IMG/VR virus record: IMGVR_UViG_3300032397_000002
Span: 97,579 to 161,578 of that record
Strand: one strand, 5' to 3'
Length of the DNA stretch: 64,000 bases
From: a virus
Below are positions 40,020 through 50,495 of this stretch, piece after piece. A program made the position numbers and the translations under genes. The notes beneath the pieces were generated by a model. It saw only the letters and a program-made list of their open reading frames with translations. It did not search any database and was not told the DNA's origin. Each line of letters begins with the position of its first letter. Position 1 is the stretch's first letter.

Positions 40020-43000
40020 ATGGCAACCATTCCCACTCCCAGGTCGTACTCTGCCACAGTCGGAGACATGCTGGACGCCCTGCTCTCAAAGCTCGGCATC
40101 CCCAATGTCCGTGTCGGTTCTGGCACCCTGTCTATCATCGAGGCAGCAGCCCAGTCCGACCTTCGGAGTAGCCAGGACATCTTCAATCTCCTGAACTCGA
40201 CCAGCCTGGATAGAGCTACCGGCCAGGCCCTGGACCGCCTGGGGAATGACGAGGACGCCCCCCGCATTGCCGAATCTGCATCCAGCGGCGGCATCACCGT
40301 CAGTGACACCAGCTTCACCAAGGTCTCGACCAAGGTCTTCCAGGGCAAGCCCCCTCCCATCATCGGCAGTGCCGTTCTCTACGTCTCTGACGCCCTTCTC
40401 TTTCCATCCAGTGGCAGCGTCTACATCGGTCGAGGCACCACAAACTACGAGGGCCCCCTCGCCTACACCTCGAAGACCAACAACACCAACTACTGGACAC
40501 TGAACCTGGCCGTAAGCAACTACACGACCAAATACCACAACCTTGGTGAGACAGTTGTCCTTGCTCAGGGTGGAGACCGCATCGTCGCAGCCGGCACCGT
40601 GGTCCAGACTGCCCAGGCGAATGCAGCCTCAGCCGTCCAATTCTCGGTCCAGTATGCTGCAACCCTCCCAGATGGGGAAACCAGCATCACCGGTGTCTCT
40701 GTCGTTGCCAAGACCCCTGGCGTGGTCGGAAACGTCATTGCTGGCAGCATCAACTCCTTCGTCAGCGCCCCGTTCACCGGAGCAGCTGTCAATAACCCAT
40801 CCCCCTTCAGCAATGGCCTGGGTACTGAAGACGACAACACCTACCGTGAGCGCATCAGGGCTGTTCGCCAGTCCCGCAGCCGTGCCACCCCTCTGGCAAT
40901 CAAGACTGGTATCACCGGCATCAGCTCCCTGACTGAGAACAAGAGGGTCATCAGCTGCTCTGTCATCCGCCGCCAGGCCTATCCCACAACTGTCTACATC
41001 GACGACGGCACTGGCTATGAAGAGGCCACCCAGGGCGTCGCCTTGGAAACCCTCGTTGATGAGGCCCTGGGAGGGGAGCAGTACTTCCAGTTGGTCCACG
41101 GACGTCCCGTCGCCAAGGCCTATGTCGCCAGCGTCTTCCAGGCCCCTTTCATTCTCTCTTCTTCAATGAAGCTCGCTGTCCAGGTTGGTGGGAAGCTCAG
41201 CGAACACGTTTTCAGCTCCTCTGAATTCCGCTCCATCAGCAACGCCAGCGCCTACGAAGTTGTCGCGAGCATCAACGCCAATGTCGACCTGACCTGGAAC
41301 GCCAGAACGCTGAACTCAGGCACTCAGGTCGCTCTCTTTTCGAAGTCCGACACCGAGGAGGACATCGAGGTTGTGACTCCCAGCGGCAGCTTCGTGGACG
41401 CCAATACGGCAATGGGCTTCAGCTCGGGCAAGGTGGACACTCTCCGCCTCTACAAAAACGACGTTCTTCTCAGTAAAGACGGTCAGTTGGCCGTCCTTAC
41501 CGGAAACAACCAGGGCCTGTGGGTGGGTACCTCTTCTGGTGAAACCCTCATCATCCAGGTGGATGGTGTCAACGTTGCTCTGGCAGCTGGCACGAACACC
41601 TACACCATCAATGACATCGACTTTGTCAACGCTGGAACGGCCTTTCGAACCGTCAGCTCGACCAACAGCCTTGAAAGCTGGGCCGAGGTGCTGAACTACA
41701 AGATTCCAGGCATCACTGCAGCTGTGGTTGGTGGAAGCGTTACCTTGACGTCGAATCGAGGTCGTACCTCCAAGGCCAGCGTTGCTGTCACCGGCGGCAC
41801 CCTGAACACCAAGGGGCTCTTTCCCATCAGCACCGCCACCGGCAAGGACCTTGACTACACGCTTGACCGTAACCTGGGTCAGATTCGTCTCGAAGATTCA
41901 CTCCTCCTTCATACTGGAGATCGCCTGACGGCTGGAAGCTACGCAACCAGAGCCTTCTTGGAGTCGGGAGAGCTGACCACCCTGACCATCAGTGGCACCG
42001 CCAACACCAGTGTTTCCGGTGAAGCCGGAGCAGAGCTGTGGTTCGTGGTCGATGGCAGCGCCCAGCTCATCACCACCCGCATTGGCAACTCGACCTCTGT
42101 CACCTTCGTGGCTGCAGGCACCTGGACCGGTGGGGCACGCAAGGTTCAAATCACAGGCCTCTCAACCCTCTTCGAAAACGTCGTTGCTGGTGACTGGCTC
42201 ATCGTCAACGACGCCAACATCAACATCGCCAATCGGGGTGCTTTCCGAGTTGTCGCTGTCACCGGTGGTGGTCTGACGGTGGAAGTCGAGAGACCGGCAT
42301 CCTACGTGGGGCCCTACGAGACTGTTGCTCTGTCAACGGGTGGAATGATTGTCGTCAGAACCACCGCAGATGTGCAGAGGGTGTACCTTCCCAATGCAGC
42401 CAACTACACGGCAGCCAGTATCGCCACCAGCATCACCTCGCAGCTTCGTGGCGCTGCAGCCGCGACCTACCGGACCAAACAGTTCCGTGTTCGCACCAAC
42501 AGCTTCTTGACTGAAGGGGACATTGCTCTTGTGGCCAGCAATGTTGAGGGCCTGAAGTTGACCTTGAATGTGGGTTCGGCTACCTCCAATCAGACCTCCC
42601 ACCTGGCATCTATCGAAGCCGGCAACCCTGAGACCGGCACCCCTCAATTCAACATCAACACCATCGCTTCCGCATCCAGCACTTCCGTCTTCACCGTGAA
42701 CAACACCTGGGTCAGGAACGCTGGCGACCTGGTCGTAGGGCTCAGTCCGGTTGATTCAGTTGGTGCCAGGTATGGCAATGTCAGACACGTCACCCCCATT
42801 GAATACCTCAACGGCAACATTCTCACGACCCGTCGACCTGCTGTCAACTCTTGGCTGGTGAACGACCGCGTCTACTCTGCCAGCTCGTACGCGATGACGG
42901 CAGACGACGAGATGGCTGTTGTGGTGGATGGGGATACGTCCGGCAAACGCTTCGTCCTGCCGATGTTCAGGCGTGTGAAGCCTGGCTCAAGCACCTACGG

Positions 43001-46000
43001 TATCACCAACGACTTCAAAGACGCCGACAACAGCAACCTGAGCCTGGCCAAGGCCTTCGCCACCTCCATGGACTGGCGCGACTTTGCTGTCTTCATGCCG
43101 GCCCGCACCAAGTCCAATGGTATCCCCGACACCAACAAGACCTTGATGTGGCGCTACAAGCGGCTCGGGGCAGAGGGGAACAAGGCCCGCATCCAGTATG
43201 TCTATCCGACGGCCATCAACCAGACGACCCTGGTGACTTGGTCCCCGCTGACCAGTTCCTATACTGACATCAAGGTGCGTTTGCCAAGCGGCTCTGCCCT
43301 CCGCACTGGTGTCACCTACACCAACAGTACCCGCATCGGCACCTCTGCCCAGCTTTCCGGCAGCGGTCTGTACAACTACCAGCACATCTTCAACCTCAGC
43401 ATCGCCTCTGCTGTTCGAGAGGTCCATCTTGACATCACCTCTTCCGACGGTACCATGCTTGTTGGACAGACCGTCACTGGAGCCACCAGTGGTGCTCATG
43501 GTGTCATTGCCACGGGTTCCGGTCTTGGGTCTGGCTCTGCCACCCTCGTCTTGACCAGCGTCGCCGGCGGCGCCTTCGTCTCTGGAGAGGCCCTGAACGT
43601 CACCGGTGTACCTCATGCCCTTGTCAGTGGTACCCAATACGGTGTCACCACCCTGACTCTGGTCCTGCCCTCAGGCATCACTGGCTGTGGTTTCTTCAGC
43701 GGCGACACTCTGCACATCGAGTACAACGGAACTGGAACTGGGGTTGGGTTCCTCTCCGGGAATCGCACTCTTGTCGCCGCTACCTCGACCTCAAACATTA
43801 TCTCTTTTGTCGAGGGAACGACGGCTATCAGCGCCACGGCAAGTGTGGGCACCGTCAGCTACGATTCTTCTGAGGTCAGACTCAACGGCTCGAATGTCGT
43901 CTCCACCGACATCATGACCATCGCCTCTGGCTCCAGCCTACCCACGGCCTTTGAGCAGAGCACCAAAATTCAGACCCTCACCAGCAACTACATCGTCACT
44001 CAGTCGCCGACGGTACCGCTAGCCCCGGACCTTGGCGTGAACATCCAGTGGCACCCCATCAACGCAACAACGAACATTGTCTGGTTCCCCCTGGGCACCA
44101 CGACCATTTCAGCCATCGCCACCGCCGTCAATGCCCAAGCCAACTGTCCCGTCAGTGTCTTCTTGGCAGGTGATGGTGCGGGCAACACGGGCGGGGCCAT
44201 CACCTCTGCTACCTACGAGTCGGTTGCCAATGGCGGGCTGGGCTCTACCACCTCCGACACGCCTTGGTACTACTTCGCGGATGGTCTGAACTGGATTCGA
44301 AGCAATACGACTCCCCTGCTCGACAGCTTGGACTTCAACTTCACCTTCAAGGAGCCGGTCACCGTCGGCCTCGCCACCAACAGCGACTGGCTCAACGAGA
44401 CTGTCCGTCTGGTACCCATCACCGCTGAGAACATCAGTGAGTACCTCTCCACCAGTGGCCCAGGTGGCCTCTTCGCCAATGGAGAGTCGGTGGTCAGCAA
44501 CAGAGGTGGAAGGCCTCAAATCACCACCCTGACGGCTGGCAGCGGTGGCAGTATTCAGGTTCAAGGCGGGACGGCCAACAGCCTCACTTCTGTCGTCAAA
44601 GGACAAGCAACCCAGGTTGCGAGCACCTATGCGGTTGCTACAGTTGCCACCAGCGACACCACGGGCCTGAGTGCTGGCCACTGGATGCGACTGCAGAACA
44701 GCTACGCGGTACCAAAGACCCGCATCATCTCCACCACAGACCTGGAAAGCATTGATACGAACGGAGTTGTCAGGCTCGATCAAATTCGACTGAACTACAC
44801 TGCCGGCTCATCTATTTCCTGGGTAACGGGAGAGACTATCACTGGAGCTACCAGTGGCGCTCATGGTGTCGTCTCCGGTTCTTCGTCTGGTACCTTTGGC
44901 TTCATCAGCTTTGAGTCCGCCAGTTTTTTCGGAAACTTCATCAACGGAGAGGCCTTGAACGGAAGTATCAGTGGTCCTTCTCATGGTTTAGCCTCTGGCA
45001 CCAACTACATCAGGGCCACCAATACTCAAGCCTGGACCTTCGCCAATACCGGCAATGCCCCCTTTGCCAGCCTGGTTTGGCAGGTGGAGAAGCAGGGCAA
45101 CTTCATTGCCTACCAGTACATCAGTGGGGGCAGCCCAGACCTCAGTGGCATCCAAGAAGGTGATTGGGTCCACATCGGTACAGCCGGCACCACCAATGCC
45201 CGTAACCGGGGTCTCCATCGCGTTGTCCGTATCGACAACACGACCAAGACCTTCTGGATTGAGAACAGCAACGCTTTGGAAGAGATCGCCACCATGACCA
45301 TGGCTTTCTTGACCTACGACAGCATCGTGCCTGGCGACAAGCTCGCCATCAACACCAGTCTGTGGGGTATCAACAACCTTGGCACTTGGACGGTGGCCAG
45401 CATCGACCTCAGCACCTACGGTGGTGGCAACAATCAGTGGAAGTTCACCCTAGATGTTAGCTCCAGAACCCCCACGGCCGTGGCGTCCCCCGGTCCCGGC
45501 GATCTTGGCGACAGCTCCAACCTCGTTCAGGTCATCGAGGGGTCTGCCAGCAGTCTGGTGAAGCGAATCTGGGCCATCAGCCCGAACCCGGACGACGCCA
45601 GCCTCACCGACATCAAGTTTGACTCCTGGGCGGGTGGGACGAAGGTCAGTGAGTCCGCTGGAACCATCCTGTCGAGCCTTGACAAGCTCGCCTTTGATAC
45701 CAGCCTGGCATCCGGCATCGATGGCTACCAGCACAGCACCGGTCTCATCGAGGAAGCCAACAAGGTGGGCTACGGGGTAGACTCAGACCCCAGCACCTAC
45801 CCAGGTCTCATCGCGGCTGGTGCCTCTGTGAACATCACTGGCCCCCTGGTGCATCGCATCCAGGTCTCCCTGGCTCTTCGAATTCGTTCCGGCGTCAGCG
45901 CTCGGGACATCAAGTCTGCCGTCCGTTCAGCCGTGGCCGCCTACATCAATGGCTCAGGAGTTGGCAAGCAAATCAGTCTTTCAGAGGTGGTCACAGCTGC

Positions 46001-46145
46001 CCAGGGCGTCAACGGGGTTGTCTCCGTGACGATTCTCAGCCCCAGCTACACTGCAGGAACAGACCTCATCAACGTTCAACCCTACGAAAAACCCATGGTT
46101 CTGAATCTCGACGACGACATTCAGGTCTCCTTCGTGGGGGAGTAA
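40020..46145 (+). CDS. Giant baseplate J/gp6-like wedge protein
   Basis: At 2041 residues this is far longer than P2 gpJ (about 300) or T4 gp6 (about 660). The first 360 residues (DRATGQALDRLG, EDDNTYRERIRAVRQSR, then a TTVYIDDGTG segment) and the last 110 residues (VHRIQVSLALRIRSGVSARDIKSA region to DDIQVSFVGE) are typical of baseplate J proteins, which form the wedge ring that triggers contraction. About 1500 residues of beta-rich Ser/Thr/Gly sequence sit between them, with at least one internal repeat pair (about 1148-1205 and 1602-1663). The insertion probably forms outward baseplate arms or adhesin domains. Confidence 0.8.
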   Translation: MATIPTPRSYSATVGDMLDALLSKLGIPNVRVGSGTLSIIEAAAQSDLRSSQDIFNLLNSTSLDRATGQALDRLGNDEDAPRIAESASSGGITVSDTSFTKVSTKVFQGKPPPIIGSAVLYVSDALLFPSSGSVYIGRGTTNYEGPLAYTSKTNNTNYWTLNLAVSNYTTKYHNLGETVVLAQGGDRIVAAGTVVQTAQANAASAVQFSVQYAATLPDGETSITGVSVVAKTPGVVGNVIAGSINSFVSAPFTGAAVNNPSPFSNGLGTEDDNTYRERIRAVRQSRSRATPLAIKTGITGISSLTENKRVISCSVIRRQAYPTTVYIDDGTGYEEATQGVALETLVDEALGGEQYFQLVHGRPVAKAYVASVFQAPFILSSSMKLAVQVGGKLSEHVFSSSEFRSISNASAYEVVASINANVDLTWNARTLNSGTQVALFSKSDTEEDIEVVTPSGSFVDANTAMGFSSGKVDTLRLYKNDVLLSKDGQLAVLTGNNQGLWVGTSSGETLIIQVDGVNVALAAGTNTYTINDIDFVNAGTAFRTVSSTNSLESWAEVLNYKIPGITAAVVGGSVTLTSNRGRTSKASVAVTGGTLNTKGLFPISTATGKDLDYTLDRNLGQIRLEDSLLLHTGDRLTAGSYATRAFLESGELTTLTISGTANTSVSGEAGAELWFVVDGSAQLITTRIGNSTSVTFVAAGTWTGGARKVQITGLSTLFENVVAGDWLIVNDANINIANRGAFRVVAVTGGGLTVEVERPASYVGPYETVALSTGGMIVVRTTADVQRVYLPNAANYTAASIATSITSQLRGAAAATYRTKQFRVRTNSFLTEGDIALVASNVEGLKLTLNVGSATSNQTSHLASIEAGNPETGTPQFNINTIASASSTSVFTVNNTWVRNAGDLVVGLSPVDSVGARYGNVRHVTPIEYLNGNILTTRRPAVNSWLVNDRVYSASSYAMTADDEMAVVVDGDTSGKRFVLPMFRRVKPGSSTYGITNDFKDADNSNLSLAKAFATSMDWRDFAVFMPARTKSNGIPDTNKTLMWRYKRLGAEGNKARIQYVYPTAINQTTLVTWSPLTSSYTDIKVRLPSGSALRTGVTYTNSTRIGTSAQLSGSGLYNYQHIFNLSIASAVREVHLDITSSDGTMLVGQTVTGATSGAHGVIATGSGLGSGSATLVLTSVAGGAFVSGEALNVTGVPHALVSGTQYGVTTLTLVLPSGITGCGFFSGDTLHIEYNGTGTGVGFLSGNRTLVAATSTSNIISFVEGTTAISATASVGTVSYDSSEVRLNGSNVVSTDIMTIASGSSLPTAFEQSTKIQTLTSNYIVTQSPTVPLAPDLGVNIQWHPINATTNIVWFPLGTTTISAIATAVNAQANCPVSVFLAGDGAGNTGGAITSATYESVANGGLGSTTSDTPWYYFADGLNWIRSNTTPLLDSLDFNFTFKEPVTVGLATNSDWLNETVRLVPITAENISEYLSTSGPGGLFANGESVVSNRGGRPQITTLTAGSGGSIQVQGGTANSLTSVVKGQATQVASTYAVATVATSDTTGLSAGHWMRLQNSYAVPKTRIISTTDLESIDTNGVVRLDQIRLNYTAGSSISWVTGETITGATSGAHGVVSGSSSGTFGFISFESASFFGNFINGEALNGSISGPSHGLASGTNYIRATNTQAWTFANTGNAPFASLVWQVEKQGNFIAYQYISGGSPDLSGIQEGDWVHIGTAGTTNARNRGLHRVVRIDNTTKTFWIENSNALEEIATMTMAFLTYDSIVPGDKLAINTSLWGINNLGTWTVASIDLSTYGGGNNQWKFTLDVSSRTPTAVASPGPGDLGDSSNLVQVIEGSASSLVKRIWAISPNPDDASLTDIKFDSWAGGTKVSESAGTILSSLDKLAFDTSLASGIDGYQHSTGLIEEANKVGYGVDSDPSTYPGLIAAGASVNITGPLVHRIQVSLALRIRSGVSARDIKSAVRSAVAAYINGSGVGKQISLSEVVTAAQGVNGVVSVTILSPSYTAGTDLINVQPYEKPMVLNLDDDIQVSFVGE
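43476..43505 (+). repeat. Internal 30-bp repeat, copy 1 (partner 44841-44870)
   Basis: These 30 bases differ at only 2 positions from 44841-44870 in the same gene. The repeated protein module is GxTxTGATSGAHGV and extends about 60 residues with weaker similarity through GEALN...HxL(V/A)SGTxY. Confidence 0.8.
44841..44870 (+). repeat. Internal 30-bp repeat, copy 2 (partner 43476-43505)
   Basis: This copy encodes ITGATSGAHGV at about residues 1607-1617 of the wedge protein and matches 43476-43505 at 28 of 30 bases. Confidence 0.8.
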
Positions 46146-46150
46146 TCTTC
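46143..46150 (+). promoter_or_regulatory. Putative late promoter element TAATCTTC
   Basis: TAATCTTC includes the stop codon of the wedge gene and ends 17 bp before the ATG at 46168. Confidence 0.55.
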
Positions 46151-46167
46151 TAGCCTGAGGAACACAC

Positions 46168-48069
46168 ATGTCAAAGCTCTTCCGTCGAACCTGGGAACGT
46201 CAACGCTACGGGCGCGCAGGCGCTATCAGTGCAGTCTTGAGTGCCCGAACCGGCACCGATGGGGTCATCAGCGGAGCCAGCTTCTCAGCTCCAGTGAAGG
46301 CCTTCACGTCGGCTACCGCAGCCTTCGTTGCCAGTGACGTTGGCAGGAAGATTCGCATCACCGGAGCCGTCAGCAATCGCTACAATGGCATGTACGTCAT
46401 CGACGCCGTAAACTCTGGCACCAGCGTCAATCTCCGCTGCAACCACAATGTGGGTGGAACCCCCACTTCCGACGCCAAGTTCTACGAGAACGGCACCACA
46501 ATCACCTGGAAAATCCTGGAGTCTTGCACGTTTACGGCCGATTCAGCCGGTGACATGGAGGACTTCTATCCGGGCAGCTACATGTTCGTCGAGTCGGCCA
46601 CCAACGCAAATAGGGGCTTGTGGTTGATTTGCCACCGCATCGATTCTCAAACTGTGTACCTTTCGAAGTCCTATGTCTACTGGATGTCGGACAACAACCC
46701 CTACACAGACTACATCATCGAGGCTACGGAAGATTTTCAGACCCAAAGCGGTCTACGTTGGTATGTCGTTGACCGACAGCCGATGTCGCTGCCAGACTAC
46801 TACGAACTCTTCACTCAGTTCCTTATCGACACCGGCTGGAGCCTCTACCAGCAGCGCGGTCACAACACCACCATGCAGACCTACCGGGACAACATCTACA
46901 AATCCACCGGAGAAACAGACACCCTGATTCCTGGCGGCAAAGCGATGTTTCTGCGGTACTCCATGGCTGGAGTCAAGGGGACTACAGCCCAATCGACGAA
47001 CGGTAATGGGCTCGGTCTCTGTTCAGCTATCTTCAATCACTGGGACCCCACATTGACAGCAGTGTTGCCGGGAGATGGCGCGGCAGGGTGCCGAGCTAGC
47101 TCAAACTTTAACGATGGCCAGGCGACTCAGCCGGGTTTGAACTACGCCAGCAACAACAGCTTCAGCTGGGCCAACTACCAGTGGAGACCAGTCAGCGTTT
47201 CATGGTTGGAGAGAGGTCGCTCCGACCTTCCAGACTCACAGATTTTTTCGGACTACGCCTTCTTTGGTGACAGAGACGAAATAATTTCTCATGCGAATCA
47301 GCTTGGGTATCTTGGCACCATCCAATATGTAAGATACATGGTCAGTCATCTCAAGTTGATGGGGGCTAACCCGAACATTGTCACAGTCATCAATAACGTG
47401 ACTTCTGGCTCCAACAAAGACCTCAACACCGGGACCATCGACATCACGACTCTGACTCCTCCCTATGCCGTGGGTGACAACATCACCCTTCTCGGCAGAA
47501 AGTCCAGCTCCCCAGCTGAGTTCGTGGAGACTACCACCATTGTCAGCTTCAACAATACTGACACGAACAATCGCCTAGTTCGGGTTGCTGCCATCAGCAT
47601 GGCTTTTGGTAACGGACCAGATACCCTCAAGCTGCAGATTGGTGAAGACCCATTCCCAATGGCCATCATGTCGACCGCAAGCAGTACCTTCACTCCGTAT
47701 CTTCACAATCTCTCCAAACTAGGCAATGCCGTCGTTCGCAATGGTTCGCCTGGTCGAGACTTTGATGGAACCGCCTCAGGCTCTACAAGCACCGCTTTCG
47801 AGATTTGGAGTGCTGGTTTTTCAGAAGCGGACCCAAACAGAAAAACTGGCAAGTTTGGGCTTCTGGCCATTGGAGTTCGCAACGTAGCCAACGGAGAATT
47901 TCGTGGTCGTTTTCGCTATATCTGGGACACCCCAGACTACAGATGGCCAGTTGGAGCCAAGTTTCTGGTCTCTGGCGTCGATGCCTATGTCCAGACCACC
48001 GTTGGCGCATCTGGCAATATGCAAGCAGTGGGCCCCATGTCCAAGGCCATGGCTGGCATCTACCCGTAA
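46168..48069 (+). CDS. Tail/baseplate structural protein
   Basis: This 633-residue beta-rich protein follows the wedge gene. Residues about 240-270 (DNIYKSTGETDTLIPGGKAMFLRY in outline) resemble a VYTSTGESGNEKLFIRV segment of the next protein, so the two share a domain. The C-terminus (RFRYIWDTPDYRWPVGAKFLVSG) looks like a compact beta tip. A baseplate or fibre role is inferred from position. Confidence 0.65.
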   Translation: MSKLFRRTWERQRYGRAGAISAVLSARTGTDGVISGASFSAPVKAFTSATAAFVASDVGRKIRITGAVSNRYNGMYVIDAVNSGTSVNLRCNHNVGGTPTSDAKFYENGTTITWKILESCTFTADSAGDMEDFYPGSYMFVESATNANRGLWLICHRIDSQTVYLSKSYVYWMSDNNPYTDYIIEATEDFQTQSGLRWYVVDRQPMSLPDYYELFTQFLIDTGWSLYQQRGHNTTMQTYRDNIYKSTGETDTLIPGGKAMFLRYSMAGVKGTTAQSTNGNGLGLCSAIFNHWDPTLTAVLPGDGAAGCRASSNFNDGQATQPGLNYASNNSFSWANYQWRPVSVSWLERGRSDLPDSQIFSDYAFFGDRDEIISHANQLGYLGTIQYVRYMVSHLKLMGANPNIVTVINNVTSGSNKDLNTGTIDITTLTPPYAVGDNITLLGRKSSSPAEFVETTTIVSFNNTDTNNRLVRVAAISMAFGNGPDTLKLQIGEDPFPMAIMSTASSTFTPYLHNLSKLGNAVVRNGSPGRDFDGTASGSTSTAFEIWSAGFSEADPNRKTGKFGLLAIGVRNVANGEFRGRFRYIWDTPDYRWPVGAKFLVSGVDAYVQTTVGASGNMQAVGPMSKAMAGIYP

Positions 48070-48078
48070 GGAGCTTGG

Positions 48079-49803
48079 ATGGCACTTGTAGCCAAAAGAA
48101 CTGCTGCAGCTGGTGGGGCCGACGCCACGGTTACCACTGCGGCTGGCGTCTGGGGCGTCATCGACGCCCTCCTCATTGCCGCCGGTTGGACGGTTGCTTT
48201 CGATTTTACTACGGCTGTTGTTCCCTATGTGCCCAGCACCAGCCCGACGCCAGGGCCACAGATAGATATGGTCTTCTCAGCAGGCCAGGTCGTGGAGACG
48301 AACGGAAACCGATACCAGGCCAACACAGCTGGACTCACCGCTTTTTCTCCTGGAACAGGTCCCGCCGGGATAACGCTTACAATTGCAGACCGCTCAGGCA
48401 ACTGGCGCTATCTCAGTTCTGCTGGTGCAGGAGACAAGGTCTACACAAGCACTGGTGAGTCTGGCAACGAAAAGCTTTTTATTCGAGTCAATTACTCGAC
48501 GGCGGCGGCGATCTCGACACCTGTTGTCAACATCTATTTCTATCAATACTGGAGTGGCGTCTGGGGATACAACACCTACGGCCCCAACATATGGAGTCTC
48601 CAACAGCACACCTTCACTGCAGGAAACACCGTCAACTACGCAATGGTTGCCAACAAGAATGGGTTCTGTGGTGTCACTCTTGATAGCGCCGGTGCCAAGA
48701 GGGGTCACTTTGGAGGGGGCCTGCTGACAAGGCCGCCTGGCACTATCAACACCTTTTTCGTGGCGAACGCTTCGGTCACTGCTGGTGCCAACAAGACCTT
48801 CAACTTCTCGTCTGGCAATCCAGTCTCCGCCGGTTACAAGATTGGAGACCGAATTTTTGTTGTCTCCCAGGAGGCCGGTTCTGGTACTACCTGGAACTCG
48901 AACATCCCCGTGTACGCTGCAGTTATCACAGCGCTGACGACTTCAAGTATCACCATCGACCAAGCACAAGAAGCCACCCAGGCAGGCGCGTTTGTCGGAG
49001 CAGACCCACAGCCACTCTTCTATTTTGATGTCGCTAACATCTCTGACAACATTGGCAGCGGTAACACCATGTACATGTTCTACCGTTGGACCCAGAACAC
49101 CCCAAACTTGTTTCTGTTGCCAGGTTCGTTTGGTGGAACTGCGGGTCGTGGATATGTCAATGCTGCTGGGGTGGGAGCCCTCGGGACACAGGCACCCGCT
49201 GAGATGGACCCCAACAATCGCACTGGTCGCGTTGTCATTGGCGAAACTGCTGTCATCAACAATGACAACGAAATCTGTGGCATTGTCCCATTCATCTTCT
49301 CTCAGCCGCGCGCCACAGACGCCTTCTGGACCATCGGTCGAAGTGTCAAGGAATCAACCAACTACGACTACGTGACCTTTCTTCTGGTCCCAAGCCCCAC
49401 TACAGGTCGACGGCTCTGCCTTGGTCCCATCGCCATCAGCGGAAGTGCGGGCTACACAGTCGACCTCTACAAGATGGACGCCAACACCTGGATTGAGGCA
49501 GAGCCTACGGGTCCAGGAAACAGAGACGCTAGCACTCTTGGGGCTGTCGATAGATGTCTTCAAACCTACACGGTAGGCAGAGACGGGTTTCCCCTTCAGG
49601 GGGAGCTGCTTGGTCCTAACCAAGCACAGTTTAGCGTCACTGACATCTTGGTTGATGCGGTTATCTTGCCAAATACCATTCAAAATGGGATAGACCGCCC
49701 TCTTAGTGCCATCGCGCTCACAGGCGAGAACGTACCAGCAGACTCTTCTTCTGGGCCAACTGGTGGCAGTGGGAATGGCAGCTTCAACTCGGGGTTAAAC
49801 TAA
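48079..49803 (+). CDS. Tail/baseplate structural protein, partly related to the previous gene
   Basis: This 574-residue Gly/Ser/Thr-rich beta protein begins 9 bp after the previous stop with AAGGAG as ribosome site. It shares the STGE-containing domain (about 130-165) with 46168-48069 and ends in a Gly/Ser-rich tail. Likely a virion surface protein. Confidence 0.65.
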   Translation: MALVAKRTAAAGGADATVTTAAGVWGVIDALLIAAGWTVAFDFTTAVVPYVPSTSPTPGPQIDMVFSAGQVVETNGNRYQANTAGLTAFSPGTGPAGITLTIADRSGNWRYLSSAGAGDKVYTSTGESGNEKLFIRVNYSTAAAISTPVVNIYFYQYWSGVWGYNTYGPNIWSLQQHTFTAGNTVNYAMVANKNGFCGVTLDSAGAKRGHFGGGLLTRPPGTINTFFVANASVTAGANKTFNFSSGNPVSAGYKIGDRIFVVSQEAGSGTTWNSNIPVYAAVITALTTSSITIDQAQEATQAGAFVGADPQPLFYFDVANISDNIGSGNTMYMFYRWTQNTPNLFLLPGSFGGTAGRGYVNAAGVGALGTQAPAEMDPNNRTGRVVIGETAVINNDNEICGIVPFIFSQPRATDAFWTIGRSVKESTNYDYVTFLLVPSPTTGRRLCLGPIAISGSAGYTVDLYKMDANTWIEAEPTGPGNRDASTLGAVDRCLQTYTVGRDGFPLQGELLGPNQAQFSVTDILVDAVILPNTIQNGIDRPLSAIALTGENVPADSSSGPTGGSGNGSFNSGLN

Positions 49804-49804
49804 C

Positions 49805-50437
49805 ATGCTTGAGTACAAACAGAGTGTAGCCGCCTTTGCCCCAGTCCGCATCTTCGATGCCGGTGGCACCCCCGTCGGTGGAATTGGCTTCGGTGGGGTA
49901 GTTGCAACGGTACAAAAAGCCGACGGTAGCACTCAAACCCTCAGCCTGACCTTGTCAGATTGGTCAGAAATCACCACTGGTAGCTTCTCTGGTGCTGGTG
50001 TCTACATTTTGAAGCTGCCGGTCTCCGCCCTCAACCAAACCGGCCTCCTGACCTACGCAGTGTCCAGTACCGCCAACAAGACTTACATCGGTGCAGTCAA
50101 AGTGGTTGCCAATGAGGAAGTTGACACCTACGGGCGCATCGGTGCGCCAGTTCTCTCTACCATCAGTGCCGACATCGCAGGCGTCAAGACAGACGTCGGA
50201 ACCGTGAACACCAACGTGCTGGCCCTGGCGGCTGGCCAGACGAGCATTTTGACGGTCGTAAACCTCCTGAAGAAGTACGAGATTGGCCGTTGGAAGATTC
50301 ATGTCACCGGGACAGATGCCAACCGCCTTGTTCTCTACGACACCGACAATGTGACCGCCCTGTTGAAGTTCGACCTCAAGGACAGCGGTGGATCGGCCAC
50401 CTTCATCAATCCCTTCGAACGTCTCCCCGTCCCCTAA
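49805..50437 (+). CDS. Tail adaptor-like protein with conserved C-terminal module (copy 1)
   Basis: This 210-residue protein has an N-terminal Ig-like beta domain (PVRIFDAGGTPV, GVYILKLPVSALN), a helical stalk (about 115-155) and a C-terminal module GRWKI...NRLVLYDTDNVTALLKFDL...INPFERLPV. The same module ends the protein at 54272-54727. Ig-like domain plus trimer-like stalk suggests a fibre connector. Confidence 0.65.
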   Translation: MLEYKQSVAAFAPVRIFDAGGTPVGGIGFGGVVATVQKADGSTQTLSLTLSDWSEITTGSFSGAGVYILKLPVSALNQTGLLTYAVSSTANKTYIGAVKVVANEEVDTYGRIGAPVLSTISADIAGVKTDVGTVNTNVLALAAGQTSILTVVNLLKKYEIGRWKIHVTGTDANRLVLYDTDNVTALLKFDLKDSGGSATFINPFERLPVP

Positions 50438-50447
50438 GCTAGGCCGG

Positions 50448-50455
50448 CAATCTTC
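50448..50455 (+). promoter_or_regulatory. Putative late promoter element CAATCTTC before fibre gene
   Basis: CAATCTTC lies 10 bp after the previous stop and 40 bp before the ATG at 50496. A small hairpin (GGGGT/ACCCC, 50469-50482) in the leader precedes the AGGAG ribosome site. Confidence 0.55.
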
Positions 50456-50495
50456 TGGCTAGGACGCGGGGGTATCAACCCCTCAGGAGAATTCC

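Noticed and set aside
50469-50482. Hairpin GGGGT/ACCCC before the fibre gene
   Set aside because: Only 5 bp of stem and no T-run, so not a terminator; at most an mRNA leader structure.
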